Assembly (NCBI GenBank): GCA_049511415.1
Contig: JBEKYC010000008.1
Location: forward strand, 1-64,000
DNA: 64,000 bases
Direction of reading: 5' to 3'
Source: Bog-159 sp049511415
GTDB lineage: Bacteria > Acidobacteriota > Terriglobia > Bryobacterales > Bryobacteraceae
Made by a program: the position numbers and the translations under genes. The stretch's first letter is position 1. Every line of letters begins with the position of its first letter. The notes under the pieces are model-generated. The model made no database searches. It was given only the letters and a program-made list of their open reading frames with translations, and had not been told where the DNA came from. Shown one piece after another: positions 17,232 to 26,705 of this stretch.

Positions 17232-18365
17232 CTTGACCGCGATCCGCTCGGGCGACACATGTTCCATGACGATTCCGGGCGGCAGATCCAGGTCGGCGGA
17301 CCCCACGGGTAGAGTCAGAACCCCGCTCTTGGCGTCACGCAGACTGAAGCGCGCCACCAGGCGGGTCAAGCCGACCGAGTCCATCATCCAGGCGCTGCCG
17401 CGCACCTGAACCTCCAAGCGGTCCGCGGATGGCTGCGCCAAATCCATACCCGAGGGAACGCTGACAAACTCCACCGGCACCGCCACCGTGCGCACCGTGG
17501 TTCCGGTGGCCAGAAACGAGGTGCTCCAAATAGCCGCCGCCAGGCCCAGCGCGGCCAGCTTGACCCATGCGTTGGAGAACAGCATGGCGCGGATCTGACC
17601 GCTGGTGTCGCGTGGCGGACGCGCGCACAACTTCTCCAGCATCTGCGCCAGCTTAGCTTCCTCGTCAACGGTCTGCGTGCGGCGGGACTCCATCAAGGTG
17701 ACTTCACCGCGCTCTTCGGAGACCACCACAACTACGGCATCGCAGCGCTCCGAGAGTCCCATGGCGGCCCGATGCCGCGTGCCGAAGTAGCTGGGGACGC
17801 GTTCGCGTTCGGTCAAAGGCAGCACGGCGGCGGCGCGCACCATGCGGTCGCCGCGGACGATCACGGCGCCATCGTGCACCGGCGAAGTTTTCTGAAAGAT
17901 GGCCTCCAGGATTTCGGAAGAAACGTCGGCTTCGAGTACGACCCCGCCGCTGACCAGTTCGGCCACCGCGTTCCGGCGCACGATCACGATCAGCGCGCCC
18001 ACCGAGCCGCCGGCCAGGCGAAAGGCCGCGCGCGCCACGGCCTGGCAGGTTTCGACGAGCCGCGAAGCGGTTTGCGGCCGCCAGTTGAGGGCGCTGTCCA
18101 GACGCATGAAAAAGCGCCGCAGCTCGGCCTGGAAGACCAGCACCAGGAGGATAATCGCCAGGATCGCCGCGCCGTCCAGGACCCAACTGGTGATGGGCAG
18201 ATCGAAATGCCGCGCCAGCAGCGCGCCAGCGTGCAGCCCCATCACCACCAGCGCCACGCGCAAGGCGCGCGCCTGCTGGGCCCAACGCAAGAGAACATAG
18301 AGGGCCGTGGCCAGCACCACGAAATCCACGGCGTTCTGCCATCGCACCAGAATCAGCGGAATCAT
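17211..18365 (-). CDS. cdaA: Membrane diadenylate cyclase fused to a YbbR-like domain (CdaA-CdaR fusion)
   Basis: 384 residues from ATG 18365. Three N-terminal membrane helices (about 10-30, 35-52, 65-82) and a DAC/DisA_N domain (about 95-240) carry the active-site motifs DGA (165-167) and RHR (198-200). This matches CdaA, which makes cyclic-di-AMP from two ATP. After a fourth hydrophobic segment (about 262-283), residues 290-384 read like one YbbR repeat (VPVEFVSVPSGMD, LEVQVRGSAWMMDS, LPVGSADLDLPPGI). In Firmicutes the YbbR protein CdaR is a separate gene next to cdaA and modulates it. Here both are in one chain. An open upstream extension exists but lacks family resemblance. Confidence 0.88.
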   Translation of the reverse strand: MIPLILVRWQNAVDFVVLATALYVLLRWAQQARALRVALVVMGLHAGALLARHFDLPITSWVLDGAAILAIILLVLVFQAELRRFFMRLDSALNWRPQTASRLVETCQAVARAAFRLAGGSVGALIVIVRRNAVAELVSGGVVLEADVSSEILEAIFQKTSPVHDGAVIVRGDRMVRAAAVLPLTERERVPSYFGTRHRAAMGLSERCDAVVVVVSEERGEVTLMESRRTQTVDEEAKLAQMLEKLCARPPRDTSGQIRAMLFSNAWVKLAALGLAAAIWSTSFLATGTTVRTVAVPVEFVSVPSGMDLAQPSADRLEVQVRGSAWMMDSVGLTRLVARFSLRDAKSGVLTLPVGSADLDLPPGIVMEHVSPERIAVKLVPHPR

Positions 18366-18697
18366 CCGTCTTCTAATATCTCCCGATTTGGCCGCGAACG
18401 ACAATGGATCGCCGGCGAGCAACGAAAGCCCGGAGGTGAGCCGTGCTGCGCGGCACGTGGCGGCCCAGGGGTTGGCCGGCCAGGCACGGGTCTTTGCGAA
18501 GGCGGTCGGTGGCCGGTTTCGGGAGTGACCGCGGCCGATATCCCGGAGCTCGTGCGCAGCCATTTCGCCGATAGGCGGTGGGTGGAACCCGCCATAGCGT
18601 AACCTTCCGCACATTCGGATCGTCGTTTAGTGGAACCTCGTTCAGTTCCCCACGGCCCACTGCGGCGCCACCGATTGCGGCCGTTTTAAACGCTACG
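18366..18697. other. Divergent intergenic region, nothing recognised
   Basis: 332 bases of high GC between cdaA and the outward-facing receptor gene. Open frames run through it on both strands but none resembles a protein. No riboswitch, tRNA or clear sigma-70 promoter was recognised. It must hold promoters for both flanking genes. Confidence 0.5.
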
Positions 18698-21535
18698 ATG
18701 AGACTCTTCGCTTTATTCTTGGGCCTGTTTTTTGCCTCCCTATCGCTTCACGCGCAGACCGCCGTTTTGCGCGGACAAGTTACGGATGAATCCGGCGCCG
18801 TGGTGCCGGGCGCCACGCTGACTCTTACCGGTCCGGCGGGCGCCGCCAAGGTGACCACGTCGGGAAGCGATGGGACCTATTCTTTCGCCGGACTTGTTCC
18901 GGGCAATTATTCGCTGCGCGCCGCCGCGCCCGACCTGACGCAAGCCCAGCCGCTGAAACTGGCGCTCAAGGCCGGCGCGCAGAATGTCAACGTGCGGATG
19001 GACGTGGCGACCGTGACCCAGCAAGTGACCGTACAGGAGAACGGCGGTCCCAGCGTGGCCACGGATCCTTCCGCCAACTCCACGGCCACGGTGTTGCACG
19101 GCGAGGATCTACAAGCTCTCTCAGACGATCCGGACGACTTGCAGGCGGACCTGCAGGCCCTCGCCGGGCCCGCGGCGGGTCCCGAAGGCGGCGAGATTTT
19201 CGTGGATGGATTCAGCGAGGGACAACTCCCTTCCAAGGACTCCATCCGCGAAGTGCGCGTCAATCAGAATCCGTTTTCGCCGGAGTTCGACAAGCTGGGT
19301 TACGGCCGTATCGAGATCCTGACCAAGCCGGGCAGCGACAAGGTGCATGGGCAAGGATTTTTCAACTTCGGCGACGACATCTTCAACTCGCGCAACCCTT
19401 ATGCGCAGCAGAAGGCCCCTTTCGAATTGCAGGAATACGGCGGCACCCTCAGCGGACCACTGAGCAAGCGCGCGTCCTTCTTTCTGGACACCGAGCGGCG
19501 GGCCATCGATAACGGCTCCGTGATCGATGCCATCACGCTCGACCCGATCACTTCTGCGATCAATCCCTACACGGGCGTGCTGCTGTCGCCGCAGCGGCGC
19601 CTGCGCATCAGTCCGCGCATCGACTATCAATTGAATGCCGGCAATACACTGATCGTCCGATATGGCTTCACGCGCAACGACGTGCAGGATCAGGGGATCG
19701 GCAGCTTCAATCTGCCCACGCGCGGATATTCCACGCTGGATCAGGACCACATGGTGCAGATGACCGAGACGGCTGTGTTGAGCCCAACCACGATCAACGA
19801 GACCCGCTTCCAGTTCTATCACGAGAATTTCGACGAAACTTCCAACAGCCTGGCCCCCGCCCTGCTGGTGCTGGGATCGTTCAATGGAGGCGGCGCGCAG
19901 ACCGGCCGCTCGCTGGACGCCGAGAATTACTACCAGTTGCAGAACTACACGTCGATCGTGAAGGGCGCGCACACCTGGAAATTCGGCGTCAAAGCGCGCG
20001 AGGTGACCATCGACAACACCTCGCCCACGAACTTCGGCGGCACTTTCACGTTCAGCGGCGGCCCGGCGCCCGAGTTAAATGCCGAGAACCAGGAAGTGCT
20101 GGATGGGTCCGGACAGCCGGTGATGGAGCAGATCACATCGATCCAGCAGTACCAGCGAACCCTGCTCGGCTTGCCGGGCGGCGGCGCGACGCAGTTCAGC
20201 ATGGCGGCGGGGAATCCGTTTCTGGCGGTGGACCAGTTCGACGCGGGCGCCTACGTGGGCGACGACTGGCGCGTGCGGCCGAATGTCACGCTCAGCCTGG
20301 GAATGCGGTACGAGATGCAGACCAACATCCGCGACCACCGGGATCTGGCGCCGCGTTTCGGCTTCGCCTGGGCGCCGGGATCCAAGGAGATCGGCATGCA
20401 TCCCAAGTTCGAGATCCGCGGCGGATTCGGCATCTTCTACTCGCGATTCAACGTTTCCAATGTAGAAACGGCGGACCGCTATAACGGGATCGTGCAGCAG
20501 CAGTACATTTTGAACAACCCGACTTTCTTCCCCACCGTGCCGAGCATTGCGCAGTTGCTGGCGATGCCGGGCATTGATGCCACGCAGACCATCCAGGAAC
20601 TGAGCGCCACGCTGCGCACGCCTTATGTGATGCAATCGGCCATGAGCGTGGAACGGCAGGTAGGACGCGCCACCACCGTCACGGCGACCTATGCGAACTC
20701 GCATGGCCTGCACGTGCTGCGCTCGGAGGAACTGAATGCTCCCGGACCGATTTATCTGATGGAGTCTTCCGGACTCTATAACCAGAACCAGTTGATCACC
20801 AATGTCAACGCGCGGCTGACTAACAATATGTCGCTGTGGGGGAATTATACCTTGAGTCACGTGATGAGTAACACGGACGGGCTGGGCACCTTTCCGGGAA
20901 GCCCTTTTACCATGGCCGGAGAATACGGACCCGCGGCCTGGGATATACGGCATCGCGCCTTTGTGGGCGGTTCCATCAACACGAAGTGGAACGTGCGCTT
21001 CAGTCCTTTCCTGGTGGCGCAATCGGGCGCGCCGTACAACATCACGATCGGGGAGGACATCTATAACGACACGCTGTTTAATGCGCGGCCCGGCATTCCC
21101 ACGGATCTCAGCAAGCCAGGCCTGATCGACACGCAGTATGGCTGGCTCGATCCGAACCCCACGCCCGGAGAAGCGATCCTGCCGCGCAACTACGGCCGCG
21201 GTCCGGGCCAGATCACGGTGAATATGCGCGTGGGCAAGACCTTTGGATTCGGTCCGGAGCGGGAGGATGCGACGCCGGGACCGTTCCCGCCGGGCGGCGG
21301 ACACAATGCCGGCTTCCATAGCATCTTCGCGGATGCTCCCACCAGCCGCCGCTACAATCTGACCGCGTCCATTTCGGCGCGGAACCTGCTGAACCACGTG
21401 AACGAGGGACCCATCATCGGGCAGATCACGTCGCCGTTATTCGGCGAGGCCAACCAGGTGGCCGGCGGATACGGCGCGTTCGCGGAGACAGCGAATAACC
21501 GGCGGCTGGAACTGCAGATGCGGTTTTCGTTTTAG
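18698..21535 (+). CDS. Oar-like TonB-dependent receptor
   Basis: 945 residues from ATG 18698, chosen because a clean signal peptide follows (LFALFLGLFFASLSLHAQ). Residues 22-105 form a carboxypeptidase-regulatory-like beta domain (VLRGQVTDESGAVVPGATLTL, YSFAGLVPGNYSLRA). A plug-like region follows (about 120-230), with DGFSEGQLPSKDSIREVRVNQNPFSPEFDKLGYGRIEILTKPG, then a long beta-barrel ending in an aromatic (LQMRFSF). Such proteins import large substrates or act in outer-membrane adhesion. The substrate is unknown. It is only distantly like the duplicated pair at 43.7-51.2 kb. Confidence 0.9.
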   Translation: MRLFALFLGLFFASLSLHAQTAVLRGQVTDESGAVVPGATLTLTGPAGAAKVTTSGSDGTYSFAGLVPGNYSLRAAAPDLTQAQPLKLALKAGAQNVNVRMDVATVTQQVTVQENGGPSVATDPSANSTATVLHGEDLQALSDDPDDLQADLQALAGPAAGPEGGEIFVDGFSEGQLPSKDSIREVRVNQNPFSPEFDKLGYGRIEILTKPGSDKVHGQGFFNFGDDIFNSRNPYAQQKAPFELQEYGGTLSGPLSKRASFFLDTERRAIDNGSVIDAITLDPITSAINPYTGVLLSPQRRLRISPRIDYQLNAGNTLIVRYGFTRNDVQDQGIGSFNLPTRGYSTLDQDHMVQMTETAVLSPTTINETRFQFYHENFDETSNSLAPALLVLGSFNGGGAQTGRSLDAENYYQLQNYTSIVKGAHTWKFGVKAREVTIDNTSPTNFGGTFTFSGGPAPELNAENQEVLDGSGQPVMEQITSIQQYQRTLLGLPGGGATQFSMAAGNPFLAVDQFDAGAYVGDDWRVRPNVTLSLGMRYEMQTNIRDHRDLAPRFGFAWAPGSKEIGMHPKFEIRGGFGIFYSRFNVSNVETADRYNGIVQQQYILNNPTFFPTVPSIAQLLAMPGIDATQTIQELSATLRTPYVMQSAMSVERQVGRATTVTATYANSHGLHVLRSEELNAPGPIYLMESSGLYNQNQLITNVNARLTNNMSLWGNYTLSHVMSNTDGLGTFPGSPFTMAGEYGPAAWDIRHRAFVGGSINTKWNVRFSPFLVAQSGAPYNITIGEDIYNDTLFNARPGIPTDLSKPGLIDTQYGWLDPNPTPGEAILPRNYGRGPGQITVNMRVGKTFGFGPEREDATPGPFPPGGGHNAGFHSIFADAPTSRRYNLTASISARNLLNHVNEGPIIGQITSPLFGEANQVAGGYGAFAETANNRRLELQMRFSF

Positions 21536-21604
21536 GCTGAATAACCGGATCGCCGCGGGGCCGTCAATTCCGATCGATTCTCTTTCTGGTACGATCTATA
21601 GCCT

Positions 21605-21952
21605 ATGAGCAATCCTGTCGTACACTTTGAAATCGGCTGCCGGGACAAAGCCCGCACCGGGGAATTCTATTCGAAAATGTTTGATTGGCAGATGACGGAG
21701 ATGGGACCGGCCACCATGATCGCGACCGGCGACGGCGGCATCGCCGGCCACATCACGTCGCTGGGGCACGAGCCGCACCACTTCACGCATTTTTATGTGC
21801 TGGTGGACGATCTGCAAGCCGCCCTTGACAAGGCCAACGCGCTGGGCGGCAAGACGGTCGTCCCACCCGTGGAGATTCCGACCGGCGCATTCGCCTGGTT
21901 TGCCGATCCGGACGGCAACACGGTCGGGCTGTTTAGAGCCAGTTCAAAATAA
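21605..21952 (+). CDS. VOC-family (glyoxalase-like) protein
   Basis: 115 residues covering one vicinal-oxygen-chelate unit: FEIGCRDKARTGEFYSKMFDW at the N-terminus, HFYVLVDDLQAALDKANALGGK in the middle and the hallmark end AWFADPDGNTVGLFR. Members are metal-dependent lyases, dioxygenases or resistance proteins. This small form is usually annotated without a function. Its last 20 bases overlap the convergent threonine dehydrogenase gene. Confidence 0.88.
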   Translation: MSNPVVHFEIGCRDKARTGEFYSKMFDWQMTEMGPATMIATGDGGIAGHITSLGHEPHHFTHFYVLVDDLQAALDKANALGGKTVVPPVEIPTGAFAWFADPDGNTVGLFRASSK

Positions 21953-22958
21953 CCTTGCCGGATTGTCCGCCGGACATCACCTCAAAACCCTTCTCGAACT
22001 CCGTGTAATGGAAGCGGTGCGTGATCACCGGGGTGATGTCCAGGCCGGATTGCAGCATGACGGTCATCTTGTACCAGGTCTCGTACATTTCGCGGCCATA
22101 GATGCCCTTGATGGTGAGCATGTTGAAGATCACAGTGCGCCAGTCAATGGCCATCTCGCCCGGCGGAATGCCCAGCATGGCGATCTTGGCGCCGTGGCTC
22201 ATGTTGACCAGCATGTCGCGGAAAGCCGCCTGATTGCCGGACATCTCGAGACCAACATCGAAGCCCTCGGTCATGCCGAGTTTCTTTTGGATCTCGGGGA
22301 GTGTGTGCTCGCGGATATTGACCGCCTCGGTGACGCCCATGCGGCGGGCAAGATCGAGGCGATACTCGTTGACATCGGTGATCACCACGTAGCGGGCTCC
22401 GGCATGGCGGACCACCGCGGCGGCCATGATGCCGATCGGGCCTGCGCCGGTCACCAGGACGTCTTCGCCGAGCACGGGAAATGACAACGCGGTGTGCACG
22501 GCGTTGCCAAAGGGATCGAAGATGGCCGCCACATCGCGGTCCACGCCATCGTGGTGCCGCCAGATATTGGTCATCGGCAGCGCGATGTATTCCGCGAAGG
22601 CGCCGGGGCGGTTCACGCCCACGCCCGCGGTGCGGGCGCAGAGATGGCGGCGGCCGGCCAGGCAATTGCGGCATCGTCCACAGACTACGTGGCCTTCGCC
22701 GCTGACGATATCGCCGGGATAAAAATCGGCGACGTTGGCGCCCACCGCGGCGATCTCGCCGACGAATTCGTGGCCGATCACCAGACCCACGGGGATGGTC
22801 TTGCGGGCCCATTCGTCCCATTGGTAGATATGCACGTCGGTGCCGCAGATGCCGGTGCGATGCACCCGGATCAGGACATCATTGATGCCGATGCAGGGAC
22901 GTTCCACGTCTTCCAGCCACAGGCCGGGTTCGTTTTTGCTTTTGACGAGTGCCTTCAT
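21933..22958 (-). CDS. tdh: L-threonine 3-dehydrogenase
   Basis: 341 residues, the same length as E. coli Tdh and closely similar throughout (ICGTDVHIYQWDEW, GVGVNRPGAFAEY, FDPFGNAVHTALSF, ITDVNEYRLDLAR, LGIPPGEMAIDW, KGIYGREM). It is zinc-dependent and oxidises L-threonine to 2-amino-3-oxobutyrate with NAD. C38, H63 and E64 form the catalytic zinc site; C93, C96, C99 and C107 the structural zinc site. It is the last gene of a leftward operon, with its ATG overlapping the stop of the COG0523 GTPase gene (ATGA). Confidence 0.95.
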   Translation of the reverse strand: MKALVKSKNEPGLWLEDVERPCIGINDVLIRVHRTGICGTDVHIYQWDEWARKTIPVGLVIGHEFVGEIAAVGANVADFYPGDIVSGEGHVVCGRCRNCLAGRRHLCARTAGVGVNRPGAFAEYIALPMTNIWRHHDGVDRDVAAIFDPFGNAVHTALSFPVLGEDVLVTGAGPIGIMAAAVVRHAGARYVVITDVNEYRLDLARRMGVTEAVNIREHTLPEIQKKLGMTEGFDVGLEMSGNQAAFRDMLVNMSHGAKIAMLGIPPGEMAIDWRTVIFNMLTIKGIYGREMYETWYKMTVMLQSGLDITPVITHRFHYTEFEKGFEVMSGGQSGKVILNWL

Positions 22959-23995
22959 GATGAAATCTTATGGTAGCGATGCTCGGGCACTGGCGGGGAG
23001 GGTTGGAAGGCCTGGCGGTGGACGACGCGGAGTTCGCCGGGAAGCTCGGCGGTAGCGAAGACCACGGCGGCTTCCAAAACGGCGGGCGCAGCCTGGGCGC
23101 GTAGGTTGATGACCAGCTCGTGATCGTGCGCGGGCGATGCCATCAGGTCACCGGCGACGGACGGCTCGTCGCCGTTCCGGCAGATGCCGGCGCGTAAATA
23201 GCCGGTGTGTGTCTGATCGAATATCTTGAGGTGGGCGATGGCGGCGCCGGCGTGGGTGAGCTGGGCGTCGAGGCTTTCCAGCAGAGGTCCCACCACAGCG
23301 ACGGGCGTGAACGGCACCTTTGATTGCAGGGTGGCTTCCCAATTGAGCCAGCCGAGCGCGGCTTCGGCGGCGGCGTATCGGCCGTAGTCGATATCGAGGA
23401 GTTTTCCTCCCACGGAGAGACGCCCGCCCATGACTTCGTCCAGCCATTCGGCCACGCCCTGGCCGGTGAGGGCGCTGACGGAGCGCGATGCGGCTGGTGG
23501 ATGGGGGCTGGCGGCTGGTGACATGTCGGACTTAGTAAATACTACTAAGTCAGCTTCGGCTATTTGTTTCTCGTAGAGATAAGTCAGGAGCGGGTCGCTA
23601 AAGGCCCGGTTTGGATCTACCAGGACTGAGTAGGGGGCCAGGCGGAATTCGTCAGCGTGCAGGTGCTTCAAAGGCTGCAGCACGGTGGCGGATATATCGG
23701 CGCAGCTTCCCACGGGTTCGGCGAAGATGACATCGGGACGCGCGGCCAGCAGGCTCTCGGCAGCCGCGACGAAATCGGCGAAGCGGCAGCAGAAGCAGGC
23801 TCCGGCGACTTCGCCGGAATCAACGCCGGCGGCCACGGCCTGGCGCGTATCCACGAGCGAACCGCCTTGATCGTTGGTAATTATGGCGGCGCGCATGCCG
23901 CGCTCTTGTAACAGGCGGGCGGCGGCTAGCAGCAAAGTGGTCTTTCCGGCGCCCAGGAAGCCGCCAACCAGGACGAGATATGGTTTGTCAGACAA
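22955..23995 (-). CDS. CobW/COG0523-family GTPase (metallochaperone-like)
   Basis: 346 residues. G1/Walker A is GGFLGAGKTT (residues 11-20). The metal-binding CxCC motif appears as ACFCCRF, and the guanine-specificity motif as FTKSD. A C-terminal CobW-like domain (about 230-340) is present. COG0523 GTPases insert metals (Zn, Co, Ni) into client proteins. Its neighbour Tdh is a zinc enzyme, so a client relation is conceivable, but this is inference. It overlaps the upstream GH116 gene by 8 bp and tdh by 4 bp. Confidence 0.9.
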   Translation of the reverse strand: MSDKPYLVLVGGFLGAGKTTLLLAAARLLQERGMRAAIITNDQGGSLVDTRQAVAAGVDSGEVAGACFCCRFADFVAAAESLLAARPDVIFAEPVGSCADISATVLQPLKHLHADEFRLAPYSVLVDPNRAFSDPLLTYLYEKQIAEADLVVFTKSDMSPAASPHPPAASRSVSALTGQGVAEWLDEVMGGRLSVGGKLLDIDYGRYAAAEAALGWLNWEATLQSKVPFTPVAVVGPLLESLDAQLTHAGAAIAHLKIFDQTHTGYLRAGICRNGDEPSVAGDLMASPAHDHELVINLRAQAAPAVLEAAVVFATAELPGELRVVHRQAFQPSPPVPEHRYHKISS

Positions 23996-26705
23996 GTAGC
24001 ACTAACTCCTCTCCGGCGTGGATAGTAACTTCCTCCGCAAACGTGAAGGCAGGTGAGACCAGCGCGAGCGCGCGGCCCTGTAGTGTGGCGGACGGGTTAG
24101 CCCCTCCGCCCGGCGCCAGGGTGATGCTGCGCAATGCCAGGCTGCCCTCGGTGACCGCCAGCGACACGCGCCGCCGGCCGGCGTCCGCGGCGTGCGTGAA
24201 CGTGCCCCAGCCCGAACCGGCCGACCAGAAGCACGCGAATTTGTTCAGCCCCACATTCAGCCGCGGCATGATGACGGCGTTCTTATCGCCGCCGTGGTAG
24301 CGGAATCCGCTCAGTGCCAGCACGCCGGACCAGGCCGACATGGCGCGGGCGTAATGATGGCCGCACTCGGCTTCATCCCAGGGGTTGCGGCGTTCGCCAT
24401 CATAGCGGCGGCGGCTGTTTTCGTAGGTCTCCACGCCTTCGCGCACCATCCCGGCATAGATCAGGGTGGCGGCGGCCTGGTATTCGAGGCCGGTCCAGGC
24501 TTCGGCGAAATACGGGAACGGGACTTCGGGCCGCTTGCCTGTGCCATAGTCGCAGACCACCAGCGCGGCTTCGTCGTTCAATACATAAGTGCGCTGCACG
24601 GAGTCATGATCGTACATCTGGCGCTTGTAATTGAATTGCCAGATGGATTTGAGGGTTTCGCGGACATGCACGGGATCGACCAGGGGACCGAGGCCGGCTA
24701 CATCGGCCAGATACTGGCCCATCAACTGATCCAGCAGGCAGCCGTCGCCCAGTTGCAGTTCGGGCGTCTCGGGATGCTCGGCGCCCATATCGCCGACCGT
24801 CGCGGCGGCTATCTGGTCCTTGGGAATGCCGCGCACTTTTTGTATATAGTAATGTCCGTTGAATAAGTTGGCATCGATCCACTTACTGCCGGATTCGAAA
24901 AGCTTGTGATAGTCATCGGCCGAGGAAGCGTCACGTAAGGCGCGGGCCATTTCCTCGGCGGCGCGCAGGGCGCCCAGATAGTAAATGCCGCAGAGCGGAT
25001 TGGGACCATAGAACTCGACATCGTAGGTATTGTGCTGCACGCCGTCCATGACGCCACGGCGCTCGGCGTCCCAGCCGCCTGGGATCCAGGCGAAGGCGAC
25101 GGCGCGCTGGATATGGGGCCAGAGATCGCGCAGCCAGGCAGTGTCGCCGGAGAGGCGCCAATCGAGGTAGGCCTTGATGATCTGGCCCATCTGGCCGTCG
25201 GCGGCGGCGTAACCGAAGCGGTCCTTGCCATCGGGCAACAGTTGGCGGAAGCGCAGGCCGCCTTGATCGTCCTGGGAATAACCGAACGCGGCTTTGCGCA
25301 GCGAGCGGGCGAGCGTTGGGAAAAGATGCTGCGTGGCGGTTTCGTAATTCCAGACGTGGGTACAGTTCCCGAAGCAGCAGCCGCTGTGATCGTTGGAGCC
25401 TTCGAAGCCGTGGAACTCGCCGTCCGCGGTGCGGAAGCAGGTTTGCGTGACGAGGGTGGAAAGCGTGGACATGGCGGCGTCGCGCACGGCGGGCGGCAGG
25501 GTGCTATCGCGCATGGCGGCGGCGAACCGGCGGGTGCGGGCCTCCAGATCGGGCAACTTTTTGGCGGCGTATTCGGCGGCTTCCCAAGCGCCCGCAAAGC
25601 GCGTGCAGTAGTGATTGCCGACGATGGTTTTCTCGTCGCCCTTGGGCGCGGTCCAGCCGGACCAGGCCGGCGTGCGATTGGGGAAATGCCAGGCCAGCAG
25701 GAAGGTGTAAGCCGCTTCGGTGCCGGGCGCGATTTCCTGTTGCAGGCAGAGCGATCCGATTGGCTTCGTTTGGGCGGACTCGGGGCCGAGTTGGCCGTCG
25801 TCGGAAAAATCGTCCCAGAAGAGCAGCGGGCTGGTCCACCATTTGGCCTTCACCCAGCCGCGCAGGTACGTGAGCTTGCCTTCGGGTTTGACGAGGCTGA
25901 CAGCGAACGTGCCGGCTTGCGGATCTGTGGCAGCCATGGCCGAGTTGCTCATCAGCAGGCCCTTGAGGTCGCCGGATTCGCGGTATTCAATGGCACGCTG
26001 ATCGCCTTTGCGCACATAGACGGGATCGTGGTAGCCGGCGTCGATGGGGTTTTCGATGGACCAGGCGATGGAGACGGTGGCCTGCTCGTGGCCGGGATTG
26101 TGCACGCGGTAGCGCAGGATGGCGACGGGTAGTCCGGAATCGTCGGCATCAAGCGGGATGAAGGGGCTGAAGGCTTCAAGCGAGACATTGACGGGCAGGC
26201 GGGAATCGTGGAAGGCGATTTGGGCGAGCGGGAACTCGCCGGTAAAAGCCGCGCCTTCCAGGCGGCTGAGGCCGGGCGCGTTTTTGGAACCGAGGCCGTC
26301 GGGGCCTTCGTAGGGCGGCATGAGGCGGGCTTCGAGGACGCGCGCGATGGGCTTGCGGCTGCCGGTACGGGCCCAGATGGAGGCGAAGGCATATTCGGGC
26401 GAGCGGCCTTTGTCGGGGCGATTAAAAATTTCCCAATCGCGGAGCTGGCCACGTCCGCCAAGGCTGATACTGCCGGCCCCGACGCCGCCCAGGGGGTAGG
26501 CCAACATGGCGAGCTGGCGGCCGGTGTAGACATGCGGGTAATGCATGGAGGATCGCGGCAGGATGACGGGTTTGGGTTCGGGCGGGGCAGAAGGGGTCGC
26601 GGCAGGCGGTTTCTGCGCAGCGTCCTGCGCGGCAGCTCCCAAGGGCACTCCGGCGAGGGCCACGGTTTTCAGAAATCCGCGGCGGCCGGTGGGTTTTTCA
26701 GGCAT
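23988..26705 (-). CDS. GH116-family glycoside hydrolase, Tat-exported
   Basis: 905 residues from ATG 26705 (a GTG at 26723 would add six). The start shows a twin-arginine signal (GRRGFLKTVALAGVPLGAA). A beta-rich N-terminal domain begins about residue 75 (GGVGAGSISLGGRGQLRDWEIFNRPD). The C-terminal alpha-barrel domain contains NDHSGCCFGNCTHVWNYETA, DGVQHNTYDVEFYGPNPLC and WDEAECGHHYARAMSAW, as in GH116 (GBA2-like glucosylceramidase/beta-glucosidase/beta-xylosidase). Predicted periplasmic beta-glycosidase. First gene of the operon with the COG0523 GTPase and tdh. Confidence 0.88.
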   Translation of the reverse strand: MPEKPTGRRGFLKTVALAGVPLGAAAQDAAQKPPAATPSAPPEPKPVILPRSSMHYPHVYTGRQLAMLAYPLGGVGAGSISLGGRGQLRDWEIFNRPDKGRSPEYAFASIWARTGSRKPIARVLEARLMPPYEGPDGLGSKNAPGLSRLEGAAFTGEFPLAQIAFHDSRLPVNVSLEAFSPFIPLDADDSGLPVAILRYRVHNPGHEQATVSIAWSIENPIDAGYHDPVYVRKGDQRAIEYRESGDLKGLLMSNSAMAATDPQAGTFAVSLVKPEGKLTYLRGWVKAKWWTSPLLFWDDFSDDGQLGPESAQTKPIGSLCLQQEIAPGTEAAYTFLLAWHFPNRTPAWSGWTAPKGDEKTIVGNHYCTRFAGAWEAAEYAAKKLPDLEARTRRFAAAMRDSTLPPAVRDAAMSTLSTLVTQTCFRTADGEFHGFEGSNDHSGCCFGNCTHVWNYETATQHLFPTLARSLRKAAFGYSQDDQGGLRFRQLLPDGKDRFGYAAADGQMGQIIKAYLDWRLSGDTAWLRDLWPHIQRAVAFAWIPGGWDAERRGVMDGVQHNTYDVEFYGPNPLCGIYYLGALRAAEEMARALRDASSADDYHKLFESGSKWIDANLFNGHYYIQKVRGIPKDQIAAATVGDMGAEHPETPELQLGDGCLLDQLMGQYLADVAGLGPLVDPVHVRETLKSIWQFNYKRQMYDHDSVQRTYVLNDEAALVVCDYGTGKRPEVPFPYFAEAWTGLEYQAAATLIYAGMVREGVETYENSRRRYDGERRNPWDEAECGHHYARAMSAWSGVLALSGFRYHGGDKNAVIMPRLNVGLNKFACFWSAGSGWGTFTHAADAGRRRVSLAVTEGSLALRSITLAPGGGANPSATLQGRALALVSPAFTFAEEVTIHAGEELVLLV

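Noticed and set aside
18366..18614. An N-terminal extension of the diadenylate cyclase, or a structured RNA in the same place
   Set aside because: The extension has no resemblance to any domain, and no conserved riboswitch core (including the c-di-AMP class) could be recognised.
18578..18697. A start 40 codons upstream for the receptor at 18698
   Set aside because: The extension is polar and lacks a signal sequence; the ATG at 18698 is followed directly by a clean signal peptide.
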